Shown: one piece after another, positions 26,248 through 36,211 of the stretch
How the letters are laid out: each line of letters starts with the position of its first letter
How positions within the stretch are numbered: position 1 is the first letter of the stretch
Source: Leptolyngbya sp. DLM2.Bin15
GTDB lineage: Bacteria; Cyanobacteriota; Cyanobacteriia; RECH01
Direction of reading: 5' to 3'
NCBI GenBank assembly: GCA_007694125.1
Contig: RECH01000250.1
Span: forward strand, 1 to 49,335
Length of the DNA stretch: 49,335 nucleotides
Notes under the pieces: model-generated
Databases searched by the model: none
What the model was told of the DNA's origin: nothing
What the model saw: only the letters and a program-made list of their open reading frames with translations
Translations under genes and position numbers: made by a program

Positions 26248-27948
26248 ATGCCTAAGACGACGTCTAACCGTTCATCGGCTTGGCAGCAACTCCGCCATGG
26301 AGATCTCACCTGTGAACAGGCGCTACAGTTCTTGGTCGATGACCAGGGCATGGTTAACCTCAGCCTGCTAGACACAGAAGTGAGCTATCGTTTTTTACGA
26401 GAATTTCCCAACCCCAGTGCCCTACCGCCGGTGATGCCGCTGCTGCTATGGCGCAACTGCTATTACCTGGGCAGCCCCATTGACCTGCCACCAGAAACGA
26501 TTCAACAGTTAAGCGATCGCACCTTTACCAACGTCAAGATTATTGCGATCGCCGACCGTAGCTATCGAGCCTGGTACCACAGCCAAAACTTTGATCAGTC
26601 GGTGATTAGCTCTGATCCGCTGATCAATCCCCTCACAGGCGAAGTGGAAACCGAGAACATTGGCGAAGTCACGGAACTGTATTTATCCAAAGCTGCTGAT
26701 CAAATCAGCCGCATTAAAACCATCATTTCTGGGGCCCTGCGCAATCGGGCTAGCGACATTCACCTAGAACCCGTCACGGAAGGGTTACGGGTGCGCTACC
26801 GCATTGACGGCATCCTGCGAGATATTACTACCCTGCCCCCAGACATCAGCCGACGGGCGATCGTAGCCCTCAAGGTCATGTCAGATATGGACATTGCTGA
26901 AAGCCGCCGTCCCCAAGATGCCCGCATTGGTGAGCGCTATGCTGCCGGCAGTGACCTCAACCTCGGGCTCGATATGCGGGTGAGCACCCTGCCCTGCGTG
27001 GGCGGGGAAAAAGCCGTGATCCGCCTGCTGCCCAACGAAAATCCCTTCACCTGTATTGAAGAACTAGGCTTTACTCCCCAAACCCTCACCACCTACCAAA
27101 ACTGGCTGCAGCAACCCCAAGGCATGGTGATTTTCACCGGCCCCACCGGCTCTGGCAAAACCAGCACCCTCTACACCAGCCTACAAACCGTCGCCACCGA
27201 GCATGTCAACGTGGTGACCGTGGAAGATCCGGTGGAATACGTCCTGCACCGGATTACCCAAACCCAGGTGCATGAAGCAGCCGGCATGACCTTTGCGGCG
27301 GGTCTTCGAGCCATTTTACGCCAGGATCCAGACGTCATCATGGTGGGCGAAATTCGTGACCATGAAACAGCCGAAACGGCGGTGCGCGCAGCCCTGACGG
27401 GACACCTAGTCTTTACCACCCTCCACACCAACGACGCTGCCAGCGCCATCCCTCGCTTGAAAGATATTGGCCCCGACCCCGGATTGATTAGCGATGCTCT
27501 CCTAGGCATTGTGGCCCAGCGCCTGGTGCGGCGGGTTTGCCCCCATTGTTCTGCCCCCCACATACCCTCCGATGAGGAGTTGGCCATGCTGGGTCTGACG
27601 CGATCCCAGATTAATCCTCAAACCTGGCGCAAGGGTCGCGGTTGTGCCCGATGTTTCCAGTCGGGCTATGCCGGGCGGGAAGCCATTATTGAACTGATTG
27701 ACATGGACGATACCCTGCGACAGATCATTTATGAAGGCACGATGACAGAGCTGAATCGCTACCTGCAAGAAACTCGATTTTGCTCGTTCTACGATGCAGC
27801 GATCGCTAAGATTACCGCCGGGGCAACCACTGTGGAAGAAGTCATGCGAGTCCTGCCTCGCAGTGCCCTACAGCGCTATCGTCCTAAACCCCTAGCAGGC
27901 GGTGCCAGACACCATCGTCAACGCCAAGAGCAACCCTCCGTTCCCTAG
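26248..27948 (+). CDS. PilB/GspE family secretion ATPase
   Basis: A 566-aa hexameric ATPase of the type II secretion / type IV pilus family. Walker A is GPTGSGKTST near residue 297, the Asp box follows (VTVEDPVEY), Walker B is PDVIMVGEIRD and the His box is TTLHTNDA. A four-Cys zinc site is formed by VCPHC and GCARC. The N-terminal region is short and does not show a full MshEN domain, so it may be the second PilB-like copy rather than the main pilus motor. ATG 26248 is preferred over 26224. No pilC, pilT or pilin gene is nearby. Its stop codon lies within the dispersed repeat that follows. Confidence 0.9.
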   Translation: MPKTTSNRSSAWQQLRHGDLTCEQALQFLVDDQGMVNLSLLDTEVSYRFLREFPNPSALPPVMPLLLWRNCYYLGSPIDLPPETIQQLSDRTFTNVKIIAIADRSYRAWYHSQNFDQSVISSDPLINPLTGEVETENIGEVTELYLSKAADQISRIKTIISGALRNRASDIHLEPVTEGLRVRYRIDGILRDITTLPPDISRRAIVALKVMSDMDIAESRRPQDARIGERYAAGSDLNLGLDMRVSTLPCVGGEKAVIRLLPNENPFTCIEELGFTPQTLTTYQNWLQQPQGMVIFTGPTGSGKTSTLYTSLQTVATEHVNVVTVEDPVEYVLHRITQTQVHEAAGMTFAAGLRAILRQDPDVIMVGEIRDHETAETAVRAALTGHLVFTTLHTNDAASAIPRLKDIGPDPGLISDALLGIVAQRLVRRVCPHCSAPHIPSDEELAMLGLTRSQINPQTWRKGRGCARCFQSGYAGREAIIELIDMDDTLRQIIYEGTMTELNRYLQETRFCSFYDAAIAKITAGATTVEEVMRVLPRSALQRYRPKPLAGGARHHRQRQEQPSVP

Positions 27949-28077
27949 TACCGCAAGACAGAAGAACGAAGACAGAAGAACGAAGAACGAAGATAGAAGA
28001 ATGAAAAGGCATTCCAGAACACGAAAGGTTTCTCGCCTCAGCCCATAGGCGGGTTACTGACGCCTCAGAGGACTAGG
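27945..28077. repeat. dispersed repeat, copy A
   Basis: About 133 bases starting CTAGTACCGCAAGACAGAAG and ending GAGGACTAGG, so its ends are inverted (CTAGT/ACTAG). Inside are several AGAACGAAG units and a CGCC/GGCG hairpin. A second copy of about 113 bases lies at 37033-37145. In both, the left end contains the stop codon of the upstream gene. Confidence 0.8.
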
Positions 28078-28325
28078 CACAGAGAGTTCTGAACGGCATA
28101 GCAGGCGGCACGTCCTGTGTCACAATAAGTAGCGGTAGGAGATAATGCGATCGCTCCCTTGACCTAGGGTCGATGGGGTGAGGATCCGTGCAGATGGCCC
28201 ATGGGGTCTCAGAACCGCGCTGATTCTGCTAGACATCGCTGATCTACCGCCACCTTAAATTCTGGGTGTCCACTCGGTGGTCGATACCTATAGATGTAAA
28301 CCTTTTTGACGGTTAATAAAGTCCT

Positions 28326-29438
28326 GTGTCTTCAACTGTTTCTGCACCTCCCGTTTCTACACCACCTCGTCGCGCTGTCTTTCCATTCACGGCCATCGTG
28401 GGTCAGGAAGAGATGAAGTTAGCGCTGTTGCTCAACGTCATCGACCCCAAGGTTGGCGGTGTGATGATCATGGGCGATCGCGGCACCGGAAAATCCACCA
28501 CGATCCGCGCCCTAGCTGATGTGCTCCCCGAAATCGAAGTGGTGGCAGACGATCCCTTCAACAGCGACCCCTACGACACCAGCCTCATGAGTGATGAGGT
28601 GCAAGACCGGGCCAATCAGCAGGAATCTCTACCCACGGCTCGCAAAAAAGTGCCCATGGTAGACCTACCGCTGGGCGCAACCGAAGACCGAGTCTGCGGC
28701 ACCATTGATATTGAAAAAGCGCTAGCGGAGGGCGTCAAAGCCTTTGAGCCAGGGCTGCTGGCCAAGGCCAACCGGGGCATCCTCTACGTGGATGAAGTCA
28801 ACCTGCTCGATGACCACTTGGTAGACGTGCTGCTCGACTCCGCTGCCTCGGGCTGGAATACGGTGGAGCGGGAAGGCATTTCCATTCGCCACCCGGCTAA
28901 GTTTGTCCTAGTTGGCTCCGGCAACCCCGAGGAAGGAGAACTGCGCCCCCAACTGCTCGACCGCTTCGGGATGCACGCCGAAATTCGCACGGTCAAAGAT
29001 CCGGCGCTGCGGGTGCAGATTGTGGAACAGCGATCGGAGTTTGACCAAGACCCCCAAGCCTTCCTCACCGAATATGCTGACGCTCAAACCGAACTCCAGC
29101 AAAAACTCATCCAAGCCCAGCAGTTGCTCAAATCCGTCACCATCGACCACGACTTGCGGGTGAATATTTCCCAGGCCTGTGCTGAGCTAGATGTGGACGG
29201 TCTCCGGGGCGATATTGTCACCAACCGCGCCGCCAAGGCGATCGCTGCCCTAGAAGGTCGAACGGAAGTGACCGTTAACGATATTCAGCGGGTGATTGTC
29301 CTCTGCCTGCGCCACCGCCTGCGCAAAGATCCCCTAGAATCCATTGACTCGGGCTATAAGGTCAACAAGGTCTTTAGCCGCATCTTTGGTCTACCGGATC
29401 CCGATGAAGCCGCTCAGATGAATGGAGCAGCGCGCTAA
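28326..29438 (+). CDS. chlI: magnesium chelatase ATPase subunit I
   Basis: A 370-aa AAA+ subunit that, with ChlD and ChlH, inserts magnesium into protoporphyrin IX, the first committed step of chlorophyll synthesis. Walker A is GDRGTGKST near residue 56, Walker [12 protein letters not shown], and sensor phrase [20 protein letters not shown]. The redox-sensitive Cys of [11 protein letters not shown] is present. The start is GTG 28326, since no in-frame ATG fits the conserved N-terminus. ruvC begins five bases after the stop, so the two are probably co-transcribed. ChlD and ChlH are not in the window. Confidence 0.96.
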   Translation: MSSTVSAPPVSTPPRRAVFPFTAIVGQEEMKLALLLNVIDPKVGGVMIMGDRGTGKSTTIRALADVLPEIEVVADDPFNSDPYDTSLMSDEVQDRANQQESLPTARKKVPMVDLPLGATEDRVCGTIDIEKALAEGVKAFEPGLLAKANRGILYVDEVNLLDDHLVDVLLDSAASGWNTVEREGISIRHPAKFVLVGSGNPEEGELRPQLLDRFGMHAEIRTVKDPALRVQIVEQRSEFDQDPQAFLTEYADAQTELQQKLIQAQQLLKSVTIDHDLRVNISQACAELDVDGLRGDIVTNRAAKAIAALEGRTEVTVNDIQRVIVLCLRHRLRKDPLESIDSGYKVNKVFSRIFGLPDPDEAAQMNGAAR

Positions 29439-29443
29439 GCCTA

Positions 29444-29941
29444 ATGACGCGGCGCATTCTAGGACTTGATCCTGGGCTAGCCATTTTAGGCTTTGGAGCC
29501 ATTGCCTGCGACCCCAGTCAGGACAGGGATGCGGCTTCTAGTATCTCTGTCCTCGATTTTGGCGTGATCCAAACACCGGCTAAAACCGCGGTGGGCGATC
29601 GCCTTTGTACCATCTACGACGACCTACACCACCTGCTCAACCAATGGCAACCCGACTTGGTAGCCATTGAAAAACTCTTTTTCTATCGCATGGGCAACAC
29701 CATTTTGGTAGCCCAAGCCCGAGGGGTGATCATGCTCGTGCTGGCCCAGCATCAGGTGCCCTTTGTGGAATTTACCCCCGCTCAAGTCAAGCAGTCTCTC
29801 ACCGGCTACGGCAATGCCGACAAACGCGAGGTGCAGGAAGCCGTCGCCCGAGAGCTTGACCTCGACACCATTCCCCGTCCCGATGACGCCGCCGATGCTT
29901 TAGGGTTGGCGATCGCCGCTTGGTTCCAACGAGAGGACTAG
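29444..29941 (+). CDS. ruvC: Holliday junction resolvase RuvC
   Basis: A 165-aa endonuclease that cuts Holliday junctions in homologous recombination. The acidic catalytic residues are seen in [13 protein letters not shown] (Asp), LVAIEKLFF (Glu) and [15 protein letters not shown] (two Asp). Length is normal. It follows chlI by five bases. The stop TAG is shared with the convergent 162-aa gene in a CTAG. Confidence 0.95.
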   Translation: MTRRILGLDPGLAILGFGAIACDPSQDRDAASSISVLDFGVIQTPAKTAVGDRLCTIYDDLHHLLNQWQPDLVAIEKLFFYRMGNTILVAQARGVIMLVLAQHQVPFVEFTPAQVKQSLTGYGNADKREVQEAVARELDLDTIPRPDDAADALGLAIAAWFQRED

Positions 29942-30426
29942 CCGCCAGCCTTGAGCTTCACGTTTAACTGCCCTGGCTTACGGCGGGCCAAACGCACCGT
30001 GTAGGGCAAAACGCCCACCAAGAGCGCAAACGCATCATCGGGCACGTCGGCTACGGTTTCAGGGCCAAAGTAGGTTTCAAACTGATTGAGAATCATCTGG
30101 GCACGCTGCAGCGGTACCGGACAGTCGGTGAACTGTTGGGTGAGGCGAATCCACTGCCGCCGAATCTTAAACGCCCGCTGCCGTGCTTCGTGATCGGGTG
30201 GGGTGAGAATAGAGAGGGTGCCCACAGGAATCAGCCGCGTGCAGTCCATGTCAAACAGACCGCCCACCGCAGCACCGGGCCCAGCAAACTCGGCATAGTA
30301 CTCTTTGCACAGAATCAGACCGCCACGGCGGCGATCGTTGACCATCATCAGCGTGCCGTTATGGAGCCAGTCTAAGGAATGGCTAGAGGTCTCACCGGTT
30401 GTCGGGTCACGAGTGGCTGGTTTCAC
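29938..30426 (-). CDS. conserved hypothetical protein
   Basis: A 162-aa soluble protein from a GTG start; an internal ATG near 30348 is possible. It has phrases such as [22 protein letters not shown] and [25 protein letters not shown] (given in part: [19 protein letters not shown]). No membrane span, signal peptide or catalytic motif is recognised. It shows codon use like its neighbours and ends by sharing its stop with ruvC, which supports a real gene. I do not recognise a named family. Confidence 0.65.
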   Translation of the reverse strand: MKPATRDPTTGETSSHSLDWLHNGTLMMVNDRRRGGLILCKEYYAEFAGPGAAVGGLFDMDCTRLIPVGTLSILTPPDHEARQRAFKIRRQWIRLTQQFTDCPVPLQRAQMILNQFETYFGPETVADVPDDAFALLVGVLPYTVRLARRKPGQLNVKLKAGG

Positions 30427-30785
30427 GGCACGTTACGAAGGAGTCCAAAACGGACAAAACAGCATGGGTCTACCTCCCGGACTGTTGCAGTTTGTTGGCC
30501 CATGTACCGCCCTTCTCTGATATCAGAGGCTACAGGATCCCTGGGTTCAATCACCTTGCCCTCAGGCAAAATCCTTGGGGCACGCAGGTCTTTAGAGAAG
30601 TGACATGGGGCACGTAGATAGCAAACAGACGATCGAGGTTCAGAGCGATCGCCCCCATCTTAAGATATCTACGGGTACCCAAGACGGGCTCAGACAACTT
30701 TCTGGACAACATCTGGGCAATCACGGGTCTTGTCCCAGCATCCCATATTTTTCAACGTGACGGAGGGGATCATCCCACAGGATCA
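30427..30785. other. intergenic region, no gene seen
   Basis: 359 bases between a minus-strand and a plus-strand gene, so a divergent promoter region. CATGGG near 30461 and CCCATG near 30500 could pair. Several short plus-strand frames overlap each other and are not supported. Confidence 0.45.
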
Positions 30786-31622
30786 ATGCAAACAGTCACC
30801 ATTCTCGGTTGTGGATACGTCGGCCAAGCGATCGCTCCCGTGCTGGCTCACTTAGGCCATCGAGTCACAGCCACCACCACCCGCGCAGAGCGGGTTCCAG
30901 AGCTAGAGGCGATCGCCCAACAGGTTCACGTCGTGCGGGGAGATGATCGAGAGCGCCTTGCTCAGATCCTAGCCGATCAACAAACCCTCGTGCTCACCCT
31001 AGGAGCAGCGAGCGCCGATGCCTATGCCGACACCTATCTAGGTACCGCCCAGGTGCTCGCCGATCTGCTGCCCAGCTTGCCCCAGCTCACCCAGGTGATC
31101 TACACCGGCAGCTACGCCGTCTATGGCGATCGCCAAGGGACTTGGGTAGATGAAACCACAGCGATCGCCCCCAGCACCGACAATGGCAAGATTCTGGCCG
31201 ACACCGAACGGATTCTGCTCTCCACCGCTACAGACCAGCGACGAGTCTGTATCTTTCGCCTAGGCGGCATCTACGGCCCCGGTCGATCCCTGGTGAAAAT
31301 TTTTCAGCGGGCAGCGGGCACCACCCGACCCGGCACGGGCCAAGACGCCAGCAACTGGATTCACCTAGACGACATTGTGGGGGCGATCGCCTTGGCCCAC
31401 CAGCAGGGTCTCCAAGGCATCTACAACCTCGTGCAGGACTCACCCACCACCGTCAAGCAGTTGATTGACCTGGTCTGCCAGCGTCACCAACTGCCCCCCG
31501 TCACCTGGGATGCCAGCCAACCTAGCACCCGTCCCTACAATGCTCGGGTGTCTAATCAAAAACTGAAGGATGCTGGCTACAGCTTTCAGCACACCACATT
31601 GGAGGCAGGGCTAGTGCTATAG
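30786..31622 (+). CDS. NAD-dependent epimerase/dehydratase family protein
   Basis: A 278-aa extended short-chain dehydrogenase. The nucleotide-binding loop is ILGCGYVGQAIAP at the N-terminus, a GxGxxG variant. The usual YxxxK pair is not seen; the site reads YTGSYAVYGD, so activity may differ from classical sugar epimerases. Later family phrases are FRLGGIYGPGRS and WIHLDDIVGAI. The group includes YeeZ-like proteins of unknown substrate. AGGA lies five bases before the ATG. The 3' end overlaps the convergent hydrolase gene by 37 bases. Confidence 0.82.
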   Translation: MQTVTILGCGYVGQAIAPVLAHLGHRVTATTTRAERVPELEAIAQQVHVVRGDDRERLAQILADQQTLVLTLGAASADAYADTYLGTAQVLADLLPSLPQLTQVIYTGSYAVYGDRQGTWVDETTAIAPSTDNGKILADTERILLSTATDQRRVCIFRLGGIYGPGRSLVKIFQRAAGTTRPGTGQDASNWIHLDDIVGAIALAHQQGLQGIYNLVQDSPTTVKQLIDLVCQRHQLPPVTWDASQPSTRPYNARVSNQKLKDAGYSFQHTTLEAGLVL

Positions 31623-32521
31623 GTATCTAGACTATCCATACCGGGGTAGTGGGATTGCAGCCACTGAATCAAAGCAGCCCGGTAGCGATCGCCCCCCACT
31701 TCCGCCACATTATTGTGGTCGGCTTCTGGGATCCAGACCAGTTCTGCTGGAGCTGCCGTTGCGTCATGCAGCACGGCGCTGAGATCGGGAGGCACCACCG
31801 GATCCGCCGTCCCGTGGATATAGATCACCGGCGACGTGAGCGATCGCACCTTGGTGAGGGAATCAAAGCGTTGGGTCAAAATCCAATCAATGGGAAACAG
31901 GCGATCGTAGACCGTGGCGCGGGTGACCATCTCCCGCATGGAGGTAAAGGAACTTTCGATCACCAAACCGCCGACATCGGGATGGCGCGTGGCCAGTTCA
32001 ATGGCGATCGCGCCGCCCAGGGAATGACCATAGAGCACCATCTGCTCCGGTGCAATCTGGCGCTGATCGGTGAGGTAGTGCCAGGCGCGATCGGCATCTT
32101 CATACACCCGTTGCTCGCTGGGAAACCCACCAGAACTTTCGCCATAGCCTCGATAGTCGATCATGAAAACCGAAAGACCCAGGGCATGGAACCGCGCCGC
32201 CGCATTGACATTGGCCCCCATGTTGATGCCATTACCATGGAGGTAGAGCACCGTGGGCCCATGGGGGCGATCACTCGGTATCCACCAGCCCTGCACCCAT
32301 TCCCGATCCTGAGCATAGGGCAACTGGATCACGTCGTAGGCCAGCCCTAGATCAGCCGGCGTACAGGTCACCGTCGGCGATGGACGAAAGATCAGTCGGC
32401 GTTGGTAGGCAAACAGCAGCAGCATTAAGGCTCCATACAGCCCAGCTACCCCAACAGCACCGCCGCCTACCACCGGCAGTAGGCTCAGGAGATCAAGCAT
32501 GGCAATCAACCCGATAAACAT
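31586..32521 (-). CDS. membrane-anchored alpha/beta hydrolase
   Basis: A 311-aa hydrolase of the BEM46/ABHD13-like group. Residues 8-38 are hydrophobic (a membrane anchor), then RRLIFRPSP. Oxyanion phrase is YLHGNGINMGAN, nucleophile Ser in YGHSLGGAIA, acid Asp in HGTADPVVPP and His in PEADHNNVAE. An internal ATG at 32500 is an equally good start. Substrate unknown; an esterase or thioesterase role is likely. It shares 37 bases with the convergent epimerase gene. Confidence 0.88.
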   Translation of the reverse strand: MFIGLIAMLDLLSLLPVVGGGAVGVAGLYGALMLLLFAYQRRLIFRPSPTVTCTPADLGLAYDVIQLPYAQDREWVQGWWIPSDRPHGPTVLYLHGNGINMGANVNAAARFHALGLSVFMIDYRGYGESSGGFPSEQRVYEDADRAWHYLTDQRQIAPEQMVLYGHSLGGAIAIELATRHPDVGGLVIESSFTSMREMVTRATVYDRLFPIDWILTQRFDSLTKVRSLTSPVIYIHGTADPVVPPDLSAVLHDATAAPAELVWIPEADHNNVAEVGGDRYRAALIQWLQSHYPGMDSLDTYSTSPASNVVC

Positions 32522-32548
32522 CTGGATACAGGATACCCGCGATCGCCC

Positions 32549-34012
32549 CTAAGCAACCGTATCCAAGGAGGGGCGACGTTTATGCCAATCTGTGGCTTGT
32601 TCATAGGCATAGGCGACCTGAAGCAGCGAGGCTTCTTGCAGAACATTGCCAATCAACTGCAGACCAATGGGCAACCCCTGGGCATCCCAACCGCAGGGCA
32701 GGCTCAGGGCCGGCAGCCCTGCCAAGTTCACCGGAATGGTCATCAAGTCTGACAGATACATGCTGATGGGATCGTCTACCTTTTCCCCAGCCTTAAAGGC
32801 GGTTGTCGGTGCTGTGGGGCAGACCAACACGTCCACCTGCTCAAACGCCCGCTCAAAGTCTTGCTTAATTAAGGTACGCACCTTCTGAGCCTTGAGGTAG
32901 TAGGCGTCGTAATAGCCAGCCGACAGGGCGTAGGTGCCGATCATAATCCGCCGTTTGACCTCGGGGCCAAAGCCCTCCGCCCGCGTTTTGGCATACATGG
33001 AGATCAGGTTATCGCCCTCATCACTCCGAAATCCATACTTCACCCCGTCGTAGCGGGCCAGGTTGGCCGACGCTTCCGACGGCGCAATGATGTAGTAGGT
33101 TGGCAGGCCATAGCGGAACTTAGGACAGGAAATTTCAACGACCTCCGCCCCCATGGCTTGCAGTTGCTGCACCGCTGCCTGCACGGCCTCAGCCACCACC
33201 GGATCCAGCCCTTCACCAAAGGTTTCTTGGATGATGCCAACTCTTGTGCCAGGCTTCAGCTCTGGCGTTAAACCCGCCGTATAGCTAGGAACGTCAACCT
33301 TCAGGCTGGTCGCATCTTGGGGATCATAGCCAGCGATCGCCTCCAGCAAAATCGCCGCATCTTCCACCGTGCGTCCGAAGGGGCCAATCTGATCCAACGA
33401 GGAGGCATAGGCCACCAGCCCATAGCGAGACACCCGCCCATAGGTAGGCTTCATGCCCACCACACCGCAGAAGGAAGCAGGCTGACGAATGGAGCCGCCC
33501 GTATCCGATCCTAGGGCCACCACACATTCACTCGCCGCCACCGCCGCCGCCGAACCACCGGAGGAGCCGCCAGGCACCCGCGCCAGATCCCAAGGATTGG
33601 CCGTCAGTTGATAGGCTGAGCTTTCCGTCGAGCTGCCCATGGCAAACTCATCCATGTTGGTTTTACCCATCATGATGGCTCCGGCATCCGCCAGCTTTTG
33701 GGTCACCGTAGACTCGTAGGGCGGCACAAACTGTTGCAAAATCCGCGATCCGCAGGTGGTGGGAATTCCCTGGGTGCAAAGATTATCTTTAATCCCCATG
33801 GGAATCCCCGCCAAGAGCCCTAGGGTTTCTCCCGCAGCCAGTTGGCGATCGACCTGCTTGGCTCGTTCTAGGGCTAGCTCAGCCGTGATGTGCAAAAAGC
33901 TATGAAGCTGGGGCTCTAAGGCTGTGATCCGATCCAGGGCATCCTGGGTAATCTCAACAGCCGATCGCTCCTTACGGATGAGTTGATGGTGCAACTCGCG
34001 GATGAATGACAT
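32549..34012 (-). CDS. gatA: Asp/Glu-tRNA amidotransferase subunit A
   Basis: A 487-aa amidase-signature enzyme that frees ammonia from glutamine for tRNA-dependent amidation. The Ser-cisSer-Lys triad is seen in [11 protein letters not shown] (Lys), [14 protein letters not shown] (cis-Ser) and [14 protein letters not shown] (Ser). Length is normal. GAGG lies seven bases before the ATG at 34012. Its partner gatC is at 17069-17365; gatB is not in the window. It is downstream of the arginine deiminase gene on the opposite side and upstream of the hydrolase on the same strand. Confidence 0.96.
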   Translation of the reverse strand: MSFIRELHHQLIRKERSAVEITQDALDRITALEPQLHSFLHITAELALERAKQVDRQLAAGETLGLLAGIPMGIKDNLCTQGIPTTCGSRILQQFVPPYESTVTQKLADAGAIMMGKTNMDEFAMGSSTESSAYQLTANPWDLARVPGGSSGGSAAAVAASECVVALGSDTGGSIRQPASFCGVVGMKPTYGRVSRYGLVAYASSLDQIGPFGRTVEDAAILLEAIAGYDPQDATSLKVDVPSYTAGLTPELKPGTRVGIIQETFGEGLDPVVAEAVQAAVQQLQAMGAEVVEISCPKFRYGLPTYYIIAPSEASANLARYDGVKYGFRSDEGDNLISMYAKTRAEGFGPEVKRRIMIGTYALSAGYYDAYYLKAQKVRTLIKQDFERAFEQVDVLVCPTAPTTAFKAGEKVDDPISMYLSDLMTIPVNLAGLPALSLPCGWDAQGLPIGLQLIGNVLQEASLLQVAYAYEQATDWHKRRPSLDTVA

Positions 34013-34231
34013 GAACTAACCTCACGAAGCAGATAATGGAATACTCTAACGCTACCCTCCATGGGGCTGGGCGAAGGATGCGCAGGCCAACCTGGAGGGC
34101 GATCGCCCCCGTTCAGGACAATCCTAGCGATACCGACAGGGACATCACAGCCTCTAGTTGAGCCATGATGAACAAACTAGAAGACCGTTCCCTAGCTTAT
34201 CAATCCCAGGTGTACTCTGTCTGATATTCCC

Positions 34232-35944
34232 CTAACTGGGTGCGAGATAAGACCAAAACTGGGGACGCAGGGTTTGTCGTTTGGTGTTGGTAGCACAGTG
34301 GACATTGCCATGATTGGCTTGGTAGGGACTGTCGTCTACAAACTCAACCCGAATTCTAGCCTGGGCTAAGCGCTGGCGAATCATCCATTGAACATAGTCT
34401 TCGCCGTTCACCAGCGGCGCGTGGGGATCGCCAAGAATCAGCGTGCCGTTGACAAACACCGAGTTCACCGAATTCGACCAGAGCGTAGAAGCATTACGCA
34501 GCCCCGTAAACACTACCGGCAAGCGAATAATTCGATCCTCATCAATCTTCAGGTCTTGCTTCACCATACGGATGATGCGATCGAGCACCGAGCGCTGCAT
34601 CCGGGAGCTGATCGAACTATAGGTTTGGAGCGCTTCGTTGACGGTGATCGGCGGCTCCCCAATCCATTCCTCCCCTGCCCCCTGGGATCGCAGATCCTGC
34701 AATAGTTTAATCCCGGCTTCCATATCGTGAACCAGCACATAGGGCTGCCCCTCCGGAGCCGGAACGAAGCTGATCAGCTCATCCACATGCTTAATCAGCA
34801 GCCAAGAGGTGTCAAACCACAGGGGCGTTTGCACCCCCTGCCGTCTTAGGAAATCCACGATCATCGGGTGCATCTCAACCCCGGTTTTGGTGTTGCGCCC
34901 ATAGTACGATCGCCCTAGGGGAAACCCTTTAATCGGCGGCGTCACTTCTAGATTGCCAAACCAGTCAGCTAGCTCATCCGCCACATTTAGATTACGCGGC
35001 TCACCCACGGTGATATAGCCAACATTGGGGCCCAGCAAGGTCTTGGGATATTGCTCATCCTCTCGATTGGCGCGCAATACCACATGCATCCCCGGATGCC
35101 CTGGTATTTCCTGGTAGCCAATTTCCATCATGTCCTGGGTCCACATGTCCTGCCAGTTGTCGCTTTCATACTCATGCAGGGTTACCCCCAAGGGTGGCAG
35201 AATGCGCTCTAGCTGCGATCGCATTTGGTCATTGTCGTAGTAGCCCACACCGATATAAAGATCCGTGGTGCGGGCAGAATTGGGCAGCATCAGCCAGGGG
35301 GCCACCCGCATGGCGATCGCATCGGTGGCGATCGCTCGTCGTTTTTCATCCTGCAGGCGCACCGTTAGACGCGCTACCCCAGGCCAATTGGTTTGGGCAA
35401 ATTGCTTAGCCTCAAGTCCCAGGGTCAACACTATGGGCTCCTCCAACCGGGCCGCCCCAGGCGGAAGTGTTAAGGGCACCGGACGACTGAGATCCAGGAA
35501 CTGCCACTGATCGCCCACCCGCTGGAAGAGGTTGACGGCCAGACGCGATTCCAAATTCACATCCACAAACAGCTCCGAGGAGGGCGATAGTTGCTCAGGC
35601 GCGAGGGTGATGGTGGCGATCGCTAAATCCTGTTCATCCGCCGGGCCGTTCACCACCGTATCCGCCGCATCAGCGAGGCCGTTGCCGTCATCATCATCCA
35701 CATTCGCCAACAGCAACATCCCAGCCGTCCACGACCATGTGTGGCGATCGCGGAGATCATCCCTAGACAGTCTGCCATCACGATTGGTATCGCCCATCAC
35801 CACCAAGGGAGTATCTGGGCGAACAAGGCGCGCACTCAACGGACTCCAAACCCAGGTATGCAGCAGAACCATCAGCATTACCAACATGCCGATCACACCA
35901 ATCATGCGCACCCAGGGTCTTCGCCTTCGTCTTCGTCGCTGCAT
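34232..35944 (-). CDS. protein-arginine deiminase (PAD) family protein
   Basis: A 570-aa homologue of animal peptidylarginine deiminases, which turn protein arginine into citrulline with calcium. The N-terminus has seven arginines then one membrane helix (about 14-33), so the enzyme is likely anchored and faces outwards. Calcium-type acidic loops follow: DTNRDGRLSRDD (52-63) and NVDDDDGNGLADAAD (81-95). The PAD middle domain ends in MRVAPWLMLPN (212-222), close to the animal RVAPWIMTPN. The C-terminal catalytic domain has all four active-site residues: Asp271 (WTQDMMEIGY), His386 and Asp388 (KHVDELISFVP) and Cys550 (HGNVHCATNTKR), plus FGNLEVTPP. Cyanobacterial PADs have been described as related to the source of the animal genes. 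No substrate is evident from neighbours. Confidence 0.93.
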   Translation of the reverse strand: MQRRRRRRRPWVRMIGVIGMLVMLMVLLHTWVWSPLSARLVRPDTPLVVMGDTNRDGRLSRDDLRDRHTWSWTAGMLLLANVDDDDGNGLADAADTVVNGPADEQDLAIATITLAPEQLSPSSELFVDVNLESRLAVNLFQRVGDQWQFLDLSRPVPLTLPPGAARLEEPIVLTLGLEAKQFAQTNWPGVARLTVRLQDEKRRAIATDAIAMRVAPWLMLPNSARTTDLYIGVGYYDNDQMRSQLERILPPLGVTLHEYESDNWQDMWTQDMMEIGYQEIPGHPGMHVVLRANREDEQYPKTLLGPNVGYITVGEPRNLNVADELADWFGNLEVTPPIKGFPLGRSYYGRNTKTGVEMHPMIVDFLRRQGVQTPLWFDTSWLLIKHVDELISFVPAPEGQPYVLVHDMEAGIKLLQDLRSQGAGEEWIGEPPITVNEALQTYSSISSRMQRSVLDRIIRMVKQDLKIDEDRIIRLPVVFTGLRNASTLWSNSVNSVFVNGTLILGDPHAPLVNGEDYVQWMIRQRLAQARIRVEFVDDSPYQANHGNVHCATNTKRQTLRPQFWSYLAPS

Positions 35945-36211
35945 CTCAATCCTTATATCCAGACCTTAGCATCGCCAAGCCAACTCCCTATGATGGTTTG
36001 CCATACTCATCAAAATCCATAGCAGGCTAAGCTAAACAACAGAAGCACTCACCTAGTGCCCAACCGTCGCAGTATAAACGGAGATTTAGAGCATTGCCAC
36101 TACATCTAGTGATCCCTAAGGGATAATGGCATAGATAACACTCTACCGTCCTCTCCTGATTGGCCTATCTAAAAACCCTTCATCCACGGGCTCATCCTAG
36201 CCCACAGAACG
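35945..36211. other. divergent promoter region
   Basis: 267 bases between the PAD gene (minus) and a hydrolase (plus). No repeat, hairpin or RNA was recognised. Confidence 0.4.
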
